A stretch of DNA of 64,000 bases. It comes from Manis javanica (taxonomy: Eukaryota > Chordata > Mammalia > Pholidota > Manidae). The notes under the pieces were generated by a model. That model searched no databases, was not told the origin of the DNA, and worked only from the letters and a program-made list of their open reading frames with translations. Within the stretch, counting starts at the first letter, position 1. The number at the start of each line of letters is the position of its first letter. The stretch covers positions 26,305,501 through 26,369,500 of the forward strand of contig NC_133157.1 in assembly GCF_040802235.1 (NCBI RefSeq), written 5' to 3'. The position numbers and the translations under genes are program-made. Of this stretch, positions 1 through 46,700 are shown in pieces.

Positions 1-34690
<34,690 letters not shown>

Positions 34691-35769
34691 ACAAATTGAT
34701 TTTTGTGCATTTGTAGCACCACCTACTGTTAAAGCTTATAAAGCCATTATGGGAGTAAGAAATGTCCACTTGTAGAGGGGAAGCTGTGTGGCTTAAAAGT
34801 GAAAATTTTAGAAAACGTCTTGTTAATCACAAAAGAGAACTCGGGGGACTTCCTGGAAAGAAAGGGTGTTTTGCACTTTCATGATTTAGCTAACTGGCAC
34901 TGAGTTTAAGCAATTTTTAGATAAACTTATTCTGCTTAGTGATTTGAAAGCTGTGGAGATCTTTGAAAATATTCTGTAGCTAAGCTTATTTAATCAAAGT
35001 CTCATTACTTCATTTGTTATTGAGCACTGCAAAGGCAGTCTTCAGTGCTCTTGCTTATTCAGCCGAAATGCAAGGACACGGTAATGACGAGTGTACTGGT
35101 AAGATGCTGGGTGTGGATGACAAGGAGGAGCGTGCAGAAGTAGAAGAATGCAGAAGGAGTTATGATACTGAAATTAATGGAGGCGCCTTCCCGTTTCCTG
35201 TAAAAAGTGCTGAGCAGTCTATACCTAAGATAGGTAGTGCTACTGTGAGACAAGTGGATGTATTTTTCATAGCTCATTAGACATCAGTTTCAGAAATGAT
35301 GTCTGCTTATTTCGGTACTTGGAGAACTGTCACACAGCCCTTATTCTGCACACGGTGGAGCTGTGGCTTTATTTATGATCTCTCCTGAATGGCTGTGACG
35401 ATGTGTGGTGAACAGTCCTTTCCTACAGCGTGGATCTGAACTCTGTGCGGAAGCATCTTGGCTTGCAAGGGAGCCTGGTTGACCATATGGTAAGAGCTTC
35501 ACAACTTGGTCTTCCCCCCCTTAAAGTTCACATTACAGGTGACATCAATGAAATGATAGAAAACTTTCTTTATGAAGAATGACAATTGAGGGAGAGAATA
35601 CTGAAAAAAGGCAGTTAATTTAGGTAACAATGTAAATTACCCATGAGTCTTGACCAAAACATTCTTCTAATTAGAGAAAAGCCTACATGAACACTACAAG
35701 TTCAGAAAACTCTGGAACCTTTGGAATGCTAATGCATACATAAATATGAAAAAGTGTAAGAAAATTAAC

Positions 35770-35915
35770 TTTTTCCCAGTGTTTTACTGTGTTGTCTGGA
35801 ACTTCATTTAATCCTCAGTAGCTGCCCTTTGAGGTAAGCAGTACAATTTGACATGAGTAAAACTGGCTCAGAGGATAAGGAACTTGTCCAGTTACCCGGC
35901 TAGTAAGTGATAGGG
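35770..35915 (-). repeat. MIR SINE, reverse orientation
   Basis: CTTCATTTAATCCTCAGTAG, CTTTGAGGTAAGCAGTACAA and GGCTAGTAAGTGATAG fit reverse MIR. Confidence 0.6.
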
Positions 35916-35989
35916 GGTTCTTTTTGGTGAAGGTGGGCATCAATTAAAATTGTCCTTGTAAAATCAAGTTCAGTACCACACAATTTAAC

Positions 35990-36560
35990 AAATGCTTACT
36001 TAACTCTACTGTGTGCCAGGTGCCTTTCTAGGTTCTGAGGATACAGCACTGAAGAAGACAGAACTCCTGCTTTAAGGGACTTAAATTTCAATGGAGAAAC
36101 TAGTCATTTTCACAGTGGATCTGTGAGCAAACATGATTAAGACAGGGGCGAATGCTAAAAAGAAAATGAAACGTGGTGATGGGATAACGATGGAGGTGGG
36201 AGTCAGAGATGGCTTGTCTGAGGAGTGACATTAAAGCTCAGATCTGAATAAAATGGGTAGGAGCCAACATTTGAAGGTGGGCAGGAAGAACACTCCCAGA
36301 AGAAAACACCTGGTGCAAGAGCCTCAACATAAAAGGTGGGCAAGTTGGGGAAGTGGGAAGAGAATTCTAGTGTCTCTGGAGTGGTGGGGTGGAATCAGAG
36401 ATGGCCTTGCAGGACATATTAAGGTAGCTCCATGTTATTGTTGGTACAATGAGGAGCCACTGGTGGGTTTTAAACAAGGTAATGGTTTGATCTAATCTGC
36501 AGAGAGAACATTGGCTGTATGGAGAGAAAGGACAGTAGAGAGACTAAGAAAGATGGTGGT
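35990..36560 (+). repeat. L2 LINE
   Basis: TACTGTGTGCCAGGTGCCTT, TTCTGAGGATACAGCACTGA, AATGAGGAGCCACTGGTGGG and further L2 phrases follow in order. Confidence 0.7.
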
Positions 36561-37719
36561 GGATTGGGAAAGGATAGTAGCAACAGATATAGGGAGGAAC
36601 AGTAACATTCAGGATCTATTTTAGAAACAGAACCAACAGGACCTGTTGACAGACTGAATGTAGGGGATGAGGGAAAGAGATCATTAAGGTGACTTCTAGT
36701 TTGTGTGTTAGAAAGGCAGTTGGTATTTCAGTCCAGAGGTCAGGGGCAGTGATGGGAAAGAAGATAAAAATGGGTGAATCAAGAGCACAAATACGGTACT
36801 TAAGCCTTGGAACTGAATGACTGAAGATGACAGAATATTTGTGAGCCCTGACCTTGCCCATGTTTAGAAGAGATGCCAGCAAAGGAAATGGGACTGGCAA
36901 GTGAGGAGGAGGAAAATCTATGAGTATGGCACCATATACTGAAAGCTCCAAAATCAAGGTGTTTTCAGGAGACAGAGTGGTTAGTTGTGTCCCAACACTG
37001 CTGAGAAGATGAGCAAGATGAATCCGTTCTGACCTTCAGCAGAGTAATTTCAGTGCACTGACATGAATATGTGCACTGACATGAATATAGGCCTAACTAG
37101 ACTGGATTTATGGAAGAATAAGAGGTAAAGAAGGGAAGACAGTAAATAAAATTCTACAGAGACTTTTGCTTTGAAGGGAAGCAGAAGACATGATAATAGC
37201 TGGATTACAAAACTTTCATTTGGATTATTGTGTTAATAGTATAGGCTGCATCTGAGTAACATCTCACCTGTACTTACTGATTTTTTTTGTTTTTTAGTCC
37301 TTTGACATGTCTTCTATAAGGAGCCTTACACTCTGTACTTTGTTTTCCAAATTTCCCTTAGACAGCTAATTCATAATTTACTGGTATATATTCACAATAT
37401 GTTTTAGAAACATAAAATAATTTCGCTGTAAATAAAGACTATCAAGGGAGCTTGGAAGTACCAAACCTAGTTTAAGAAGGCAGAGGCACTCAACTAAAAT
37501 GGAAATTCAAGGTGCTTCAAGGAAAACCCTAGCATATCTGTGGTGGTACTCAATAACCTTTCCTTCTCAGATCAGTATGTTATTTTCTTGGTATTATTTA
37601 TCATTAATGTTGGTAAATTATTACTGCCATGACCCTATAGCAACTACAGTAAAAGCTCTAGAGAATATAACATAAATACAAAATGCAAATTAAAAAAACC
37701 CAGAACAGGTATGTAGGCT

Positions 37720-37788
37720 TTTATTAGGTCAAGTATTTCCATAACAAAGATCTCCTTAAAACAAATCGAGGTTCCACATACCTTTATT
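37720..37788 (-). terminator. Candidate NIPSNAP3 polyadenylation signals
   Basis: On the minus strand AATAAA occurs at 37788-37783 and 37725-37720, about 675 and 740 bases after the stop. Either would give a usual 3'UTR length. No transcript data are available to choose. Confidence 0.4.
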
Positions 37789-40700
37789 AGTATTCCAAAA
37801 TGAAAATTCATTCATTATAAATGAACACGTTCAGCATCTAAAACAAGTCTTCTGAAGTATTTTTAACACTGAGACCTAATTAAATTATTTTCCAAGTTAG
37901 AGTGACCAATAATTACTGTGAAAACTATTATTAATACAGATGACACAGGTGATACCACACTTTCCCAAGGTAATGAAATTATTTGATTTTATATTATGAA
38001 TCACATTTAATATCACAAAATAAACTATTGGGAAAATTTATTCTTAATCTCCTAAAAAGCAGACATGATGAAAAGACAGACATTGTATATAAATAATTTA
38101 AAAATATTGTCAGACACAGAAATGTAAAACCATCTTTTGAACATAAGAAAATGCTATAAAGCAAAGGGTTGTTAAAATAGAGAATAAGAGATATTCTGAA
38201 AGAAAGAAAAATATCGTGAAGTAGTGGCCAATTATTTCTAAAGTATAATCAATACTGTAATGCCATGAAGAAAACGAACAGAACTATTTCCAAAGGTAGT
38301 AGTGATAAAGGACAGAGGTGGCCTTAAAAATGCAGAGATGTGGTGAATTAACCTACCATGTTCTTCAAATAAAAGTGAGAAACTCTTGAGAGAATTTAAG
38401 TGCCATGAGCAGACACATCTCATGACAGTTAATGAAATACTTTGTATTTCAGTGGAAAACTATTTCAATGGTGAAAATGAAGTAGGAATCAGAAGCATAT
38501 TCTTCTGAGACACGAGGTAACTGACGCTTTCCCGAACTGGAAAAAACATTTCATACGAAGGCATATAAGGTTTTTGACTAAGTCAAATTTGTTCTCAGAA
38601 TAATTTGTGCTTAGTGAAACAGCTTACCAGCTGCCACGATTCTGGGATCCTCATGGGACTGATGTCTCCCAGCTGCACGACTCTCTGCACTCTCATTCCA
38701 CCAAAGAACGTGAACTGAAGAAATAGACCAGAAATAGATTCTAAAACTATGGCATTATTAGAAATAAGAAACACAAAAAAATTAATCAGAAACATTAAAT
38801 CTTACTGTTTAAATAAAAATAGTGACTATCAAAAAGGTTCAAGTAATAAGTATGTTGATATGATTTCAGAGGACTCAGATTTGGCAGAGAAATTTATAAT
38901 CAAACTGGCTTTTCAGATGAAGAAACAAAAGTCTGGAGAGAGGAAGTAAAGTAACAAAGCTAAAGACACAATCTGGACTAGACCTAGGTTTCCTGACTTC
39001 CTACTGCATTTTATTTTAAAAATAGCAAGATTATAAAAAAAATTGCATTTACTACTAAAAAACTGGAAAGAAGAAAAAAAGTAGCATAATACTCTTAACC
39101 ATCCAAAGAAAACCTCTGTTAATATTTAGTGTATTTCCTTTAAGAAAATATGAGTAATTCAAATTAGGGTCTATATATTTGAAAAAATCAACAATGTGTA
39201 TTTTCTATGGCAATAACAATTTTTAATGGCTATGTGAATTCCTTCTTATAGATAAAAAAACTTTTTATTACAATTCTTCATTGTTGACTATATTCAAAGT
39301 ACTGCAGTGCCCTACAAAATACTGAAATATTCTTATACTTAAGTCATTTAAAATTTTTTTGTAACTACAATGTTACACATGTTAGCTGTCCAGATTTTAG
39401 AAAATACAGGTAAATAAAAAGAGAAAGCAGGAATCATTTCTAACCCTACCACCTTGAAATAAGCACTTTTTTATGTTGGTGTATCTTTTCTACATCTATG
39501 TATATGTGTATGTATTTTATATGTTTACATACTTATATTTATATAGCATATGTTTATGCTTATATAAAATACATGATGTATATGTATTATAAGTATACTA
39601 TATACATAGGGTCATACAACCTTCTTTCCAATATTTCCTTATTGTAAACAATACTGACATAGCTTTCCTTATTGTAAATAATCCTGATATAAGCTATATA
39701 TAGATATATAAATGTAACAATGCAGACAAAATAACTACTACTAATATTTATTGGCTGCTTTCTATGTGCCAGGCCTGATTCTAAGTATTTTGCATATATT
39801 AACTCACATAGTCTTCACAATAATCTTAGGTTATTAATATTATCATTTTATCAATAAGTAATGTAAGGCACAGTAAGGTTATGGAATTCACTCCAAGTAA
39901 CAAAGTTAGTAAGTGGTGAAGCTGATATTCAAATCCAGGCAGTCTGGATCTGATTATTTCCTCAATATAAACTCCTAAAATTCAAATAGAGAACCAAAGA
40001 GTATCTTATATATACTTGGAGCTGTATACAGTAAGTATATATATATATATATATATATATGTACCATCCTCCATAAATTTGTACTGATTTACACTCAGCA
40101 TTTTACCATTTTCATCTTCTGCTAAGAATCAATTTATGATTAAAGTGTACACACAAATTTTCAGTTGTTTTTAATAAAAGACATATGTCCATTATAAAAA
40201 GTTAAAAGACTTAATAAACATTAACTCCATCATTCAAATGACCAATGTATATTTGACATCATGTCAAATTTCCTTGTTGTATAACTGAACACAACTATGC
40301 ACCCATGTATATTTACTAGAATAATGGCAAAAATAATTTAAAAATTAAGGGTTTTTATTTATATTGCCAAATCTGGGGGGGAGGTGGAGGAGATTAAGTC
40401 AGTATGAAACACACTCAGTATATGAATACTTATTAACCTAATACCATAGCTATATAGGTGAAAAATGGTAGCTCATTATTGTCTTAACCTGCATCTTCTA
40501 ATGTACTTAGTAGTTATATGTACATCTTTACCTTTGCATAAATTTATCTTTTTCTTTTTTCTTTTGACTTTTGTTCATGGTATTTTGGGGCATGCAGATT
40601 GAAGCCTTTTTAGAATTAAATCATCAGGCTTTTTTCTTCATTGTTTCTTTTGCTTTTTACTTAGATACATAGTTCTCATCCATATTATTAAATAAATCTA

Positions 40701-43700
40701 TATTTTACTTTAGTAATTCTATGACTTTTTTCTACTGAAATTTATAATCTATTTTAATTTTAGCATATGGTGTGAGGCAGACATCTAATAATTTTTCTCT
40801 TCATATATTTTTCAACTTGAAAATACCTTTTTCCTTATATTTTAACTATTTTCTTAGGATATATTACTAGTAATTATATTTTTGGGAAAAGATCAGAAGC
40901 TCAGCTTTGAATATATTGGGTTTGTTATGTCCATATGTCCACTGGATGTTCAAATAAGTTGAGTAGGCAAATGGATATAATGAGTCTTTCAATTTTTTTT
41001 TTAGCTGTTCTTAGGCATTTGACCTTCCAGATGAACACTACATACATTTTTTAGAGTTTGCCACAAAAAACTATCTAAAATTCTGACTGCAATAAACTTA
41101 AATTTAAAAGTGAAAAGCCACAAGTTATTATTGTTATTCATGTATATGTATTATTTCTAGCATATATCAATATATAAAGTAACATTTTGGTCTTCGTATT
41201 CTTAATGTCATTCGTGTGTGTGTGTGTGTGTGTGTGTGTATGAATGAATGATGTAAGAATACAAACACCAAAATGTTAATAGTACTTAATCTCTAAGTAG
41301 TGGGAAATGTTTTTCCCCCTTTTTGGGCATGTTCTAGTATTTAGCATTTGTAAAAATATGCTTTACTTTTTCATTCAGAGACAGTCTCTCTACCCTAAGT
41401 AATATTATTTTAAAAAATCAGAAGTATATTTAGAGGGGGAAAAGAAAATATGGAAGAACAGTTTTTTAAACTCTGCAGTTTTTAAGTTTTTAAATGTTAA
41501 TCATTTTGCTGTATCATGGAAAACAGCAATTCAGCATTTGCAAAAGGTGTTAACATTCTAAATAAGATGTAAAACAGATTTTTTTCAACCCTTAAAAGTA
41601 TAAAAAAACTAAAAAATTGGCAACCAAAATTAAAATATATGCTGTACTGAAAAAGAGAGACAAATAGTTCCAAGGAACTTACTTAGTAGATAACCAATGT
41701 ACTTTGCGGTTTTCTAGAAGAAATGAACAACTGTACCTCTGTTGAGTGCTCCATATTCTGTGTGGAAAACTCCAATTAGCTTTGAGTAGCCTAGATCAAC
41801 ATGGGCATTAATTGCCCTTTTAAATGCGTTACCCCACAGAGGTGGCCCACCAGGTTTCATCTCAAAAATAACCAGTTCGTATACTCCTGGTGTAGGAAGA
41901 AAAATAATTATTTTACAAAAGATATTCAAGAAATGTATAAGCAGGTTAGTCTGGTTCCAGTGGAAGGCTAAACTATATATACAGATTTGGAAGATCATAC
42001 ATATATGCATGTTTATACAGATATATTTATGGATTCTTCGCATTATTTTCTTTGTTTCTATGTTTAGAAAGTCCTTGTCCATATTAAAGGGTCAAGTTGT
42101 AAAGCTTACCAAGGCTTCAGAGGGTGTTAACATTCTAAATAAATGAGATGTAAAACCAAGGACAAAGAAAAAGGAAGATATGTTAAACTATTATCTGAAA
42201 TATTTTTAATCTATAAAATTTGTCAATAAAACTTACGAAAATTTGTAATAGGATTAGGATTTTAGAGCTGAGTTGACACTTTAAGGTGAGGAATGAATAA
42301 AAAAGAATTTTCTCATCTCCTATATTTTCTTCCTTCTTTGCAATTTTGAAGAACTACTTTTTTGTTTGTGTAATTTCCCTCAATAGGATTCCACTTCTAA
42401 CAGGAACAGCAAGCAAACAACAGACCCAAAGTGATTTCTGAGTATTTGAGGGAGGGAAAAAACAAAACAAAACTAAACAACTGAAGGAGATGATTTTATT
42501 GTTCCTAAATACCAGATAAACACTTGAAAAGTATTTTATCTTCTGATCAGAAGTATGGTGCAAGTAGAAAGAACAGGGTACAAGTAGATTTGATAAGTAA
42601 AAAGAGAAAAGTACAAAGTTCCTAAAGAACTATGAACACAAAGGAAAAGAACCAAGATTTGGCACTGCCTTAGAACCACCGAGTTTCTTTACATAGTGCC
42701 AGAAGCTGAGGAGAGGCTGAGGTGGGTAAGGATCCAAGTAAGTCTTTTCAAGTCTCTTCTAATCTAATACATGGTAAAAAATTGGGATTATGGAGGAAAG
42801 AAAATTTAAATTAGTTTATGCTTTTTAAAAATCTTACTTTTGTTTAAAACTAAGTTGAGGTAAATATTTCCTTAAGTCAGCAAAAGACAATGAAATCAGC
42901 AAAAAGGTAACTCTTCAGTAATTATTTTCAAACTTGAAATAAGAAAAAGGAAAAGTTCAACTAGAATAATACAGCTTAACATTTAACAGTTTATTCATTC
43001 ATTCCACCAAAACAACCAGTCTTACAAGCAAAGCTATACTTAAAATGTTTTAAAGGTAACTAATTTGTGTAAATAATTACTAAACTATAAGATTTCATAT
43101 GGTATCTTTTACCTAATGGTACATTTGTTTTCTTTGCTTCAAATCTCCAACTTCTCATCCTTTACTTCCCATGCCAACTTTTTATATTTATACCACAAGC
43201 TTAAGAGCTTTTCCAAATTGGAAAATATTTAACACTTACTGTTTTAAAAAGCAAAGAACTCATATTCAATCTTATCTCTATAATCACAATCTATTCCTAT
43301 ATAAAACAGGGGATTATTATTTTTTTTTCCTATGCAACGTTAGTTTTTATAGCTTAAATTCTTTAGTATTTTCTACATCAAAATTCAAAGTGACTAAGAG
43401 GAAAAGACTTACCTTCTTTTGGAGGCTTCTCTAATTTGCACCATGGCACCAGATAAGTAATCTCATTCTGATGTTCATCTATGAGAGGCAAATTTGGAAT
43501 GAGAAACTGTTCTTGCCATTCCTTATCTTTGGCCAAGGCTTTCCGAACTTCAGCTCGATGAGCAAAATTATCTATGTGGAAGAAAAGGAGTAAGAAAAAT
43601 AAAAAATTTTCAACTTAAAATCACCTGTACTTTTTCTGAGTTTCATTCAATGCATCAAGTGTTCACTGGGGCCACAAAGATACTGTGTGTTCTGTCACTG

Positions 43701-46700
43701 GATATCCCGACATAAATAGATATGAAATGTGTCCCCAAGTTTCTCATGATTTGAAAGGAGACTGGAAATGTAAACAACTGAGTGTAATGTCATGGAGTGG
43801 GCTTTATAGGCTGTACCACTTAGTAAGCCTTTGTGTGATTTAGGTAGGTTACTGAATCTTTCTGTGCCTGTTTTTTACTCTGCAGAATAGGAATAATGAT
43901 AGAGGATCTATCTCCAGGGTTGTTGTGAGGATTAAATGAATTAGTATATGAGAGGAGCTTAGAACAATGTTTGGAACCTAGTTCATTCTCAATACTAGTT
44001 AATGATTCTTATTAGTTGAGTTGTGGAACCTAAGTTACATTGCCGATTCAGAGAAAGACTACTTTTTCTTCAGTGGTGGTGGTGTTGGATGGTCAGGTCA
44101 AGGCATACCCTGAATTAAATTTAACATAAATTAAATTGAGATATACTTTCTTAGGCTCTTCTTTGAACAGTTTCCAAAGAAATAATACTGATTCTCTTAC
44201 TTATTGTCATCCATTCTCTTTGTTTAGTACTTATTTCTCTTCTGTTTGCTACTTAAACAGCTTTTATATATATTTACTAACATGTGGGTCTAGTACTATA
44301 TTTACTATTATGGCCTCACTGAGACTAATGGTAAGAGTTCTCTGTGATTTATGCTGGAAATTAATCACGGAGCTTGGAGCTTAAGTGAGTTCTATCAGGA
44401 CCTCACTAGTAATTTTTTTAGTAATGATCCAAATGGTGGGACAGTAAAACTCTGTTGTAATGGGGTTTGTTCTACTACAAGAGGGGAAAACTGAATGGCC
44501 ATGCTAAGTAATACTTTTCATATTAAAGTACTTAATGATTATTAACTTGGGATACTCATGACCAAACACTAAATGAAATTATTAAAAGTTCTTTGGATAT
44601 CATTAAGTCCTGATGTGCACTTCAGAAAAATTAGAGACTGGAATAACATTCTATGATATAGGAATTCCTATAACCTGTGTCAATATGGGGAGAACTCTGA
44701 TTGCCCTTAACTTTCCTACAGCAGCTTAATGAATAGCAATTCCTCAAAACCCTGGGGTTTACAAATGAAACAAAAATGGTTCTCTAAACATAACAAACTG
44801 TTAAATCTCAGAGTTGGGTGAGACCTAGAAGTTACCATCTCCATTAACTTCTGCATCCTTAAGTTCCTACATGTTTGAATTGTTTCTGCTAAAATCCTGA
44901 TACCCACCCATAGCTTCTCCCTTCCTTTATGATCTTAGTTCACTTGGGCTTTTGCAATCACTGCTTTAAATTTTTCATAAATCATCTTTAAAATAAACCA
45001 TTCTATAATTTTTCTGAGAATTAATGTCTAGTTTATGATTTATGATTTGAAAAGTGAGATGCCACATTTTCCATTTATGATAACTTAAAGATTTGGGCAA
45101 AGGATTGTTAGAGGTATACCACTGGGAGTAGTAATTAGCAAATTTGTTTTTATGTTGTTGTTATCCTTTTTAAAAGTTTAATTTGACCTGTGTCTGTTTA
45201 TAGTCATACAGATGTAAGAGATGTAAGGTAACATTTATAGAATGAAAATCTCTGTTGAACACTTAAGCTGGAAATATCATACCATACTTCCAAATATGAA
45301 ACACTTTGTTGATTCTGCCTCCAAATTCTGTCTTCCAGAATCCAATCAATTCAGAATGAGCTGTCCGAATATGTATGTTTTTCTTAATGTTTTCCAGAAA
45401 CTCATTCATCTTTGGAGGTTTAAAGCAATAAGTACGAAATTCGTAGAATGTTCCATTGTATTGTCTGGGGCCAGTAGCAAAAGATGAACACACCTGAAGA
45501 AAGATAAGACAAATTTAAATATTCTGGGAAGGCAGGGTTTATAATATTGTTATAGCTAAATCTGCACCTGGGAACATGGGACACCCAGTACGCTCACTGT
45601 CCACGTTTGGACCTCTGTTGAAATCTCTCAACAGACATTTGTTTAGAGAGATGTCAGTAAAGATAACTACTCTTAAATGTGTTGAACATATAGCTATTAT
45701 TTCCTAGCAGGGGCCCACTTTTAGCCACCTTTTCATGAAAAGTTGATCATAAGAAGGCATAGGGTCTTAATGAAAGTCCTTTACCCATGAACTACAGTTA
45801 GGTTTCTAATAAATTTGCAAATGTTTTGCCACATTTAGCCAATACTCTATCTTAGTCAATACTATACATGCTATAGTTACAGATTTAAATGAACTTTATA
45901 AAATATGCAGGTACTTTCACAGGCATGATGGAAGTATGTTTACTAGCAGAAAACTCTTCTTCAGTTATTGTTTTTAAAATGGAAATTGCTATACAGATGA
46001 AGGTATTTCCCAAATTTAATGAAGTAGATCACTGGTAAAAACTGGGACTGGAATGTAACCAATGCTAAAGGAAGCTATAAACTATCCAATTACCTTATAA
46101 CATGGAGGCAAACTGTAGGAATGCTGTAAAGAAAAAAATCAGGGTCAAAGGTAAGAATCATCTGAATCATTACTAGGTTTAATTATAGATAAAATGTGAT
46201 AAGGGCATTTAATCCATCCATTTATACCACACAGATGGAAATATCTCATAAGAACCATTAGTTATTTTTGTATTAGTCATATGTTCAATATATATATTTT
46301 TGTCCTAATTTAATCTCCTCAAATCTGAGTGAATTTAGCTAGGTAGGAAATGCCTAGCCAGAGATTATTCTCTATTTGTACATGTGTGTGTGTGTACATG
46401 TTTATACACAGGTGCATACACACACTCATATAGCATCTGTATTTACAAATCTTACTGTAGCTTTTGTTATCATGTGCCAATTTCCTGAAGCTAATTAGAG
46501 TTACCTATTAAAAGTTTTGGTACAAAGCAAGCTATGGACAAATGTGGTATTTATACTGATTACATGGCATGTTAAATGAAACCAGTAGGCTTCTCCCTCT
46601 GACATATTTTTGGTTACAACAGACAATTTGCATGTAATACTATAACTATCTACTTAAGCTAATTTCATTCATGTCCCTATTATTACATTCCTATTGTCCA

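Larger units (their letters stand above)
34700..37700. other. Intergenic region between the converging ABCA1 and NIPSNAP3 genes
   Basis: About 3 kb with no supported gene. It holds a MIR-like copy (35,770-35,915) and an L2 copy (35,990-36,560). The stretch 35,000-35,500 is less AT-rich and not recognised; its short ORF (35,014-35,280) resembles no family I know. Confidence 0.6.

Noticed and set aside
35281-35302. Short near-palindrome ACATCAGTTTCAGAAATGATGT
   Set aside because: The match is imperfect and too short to stand out from chance.
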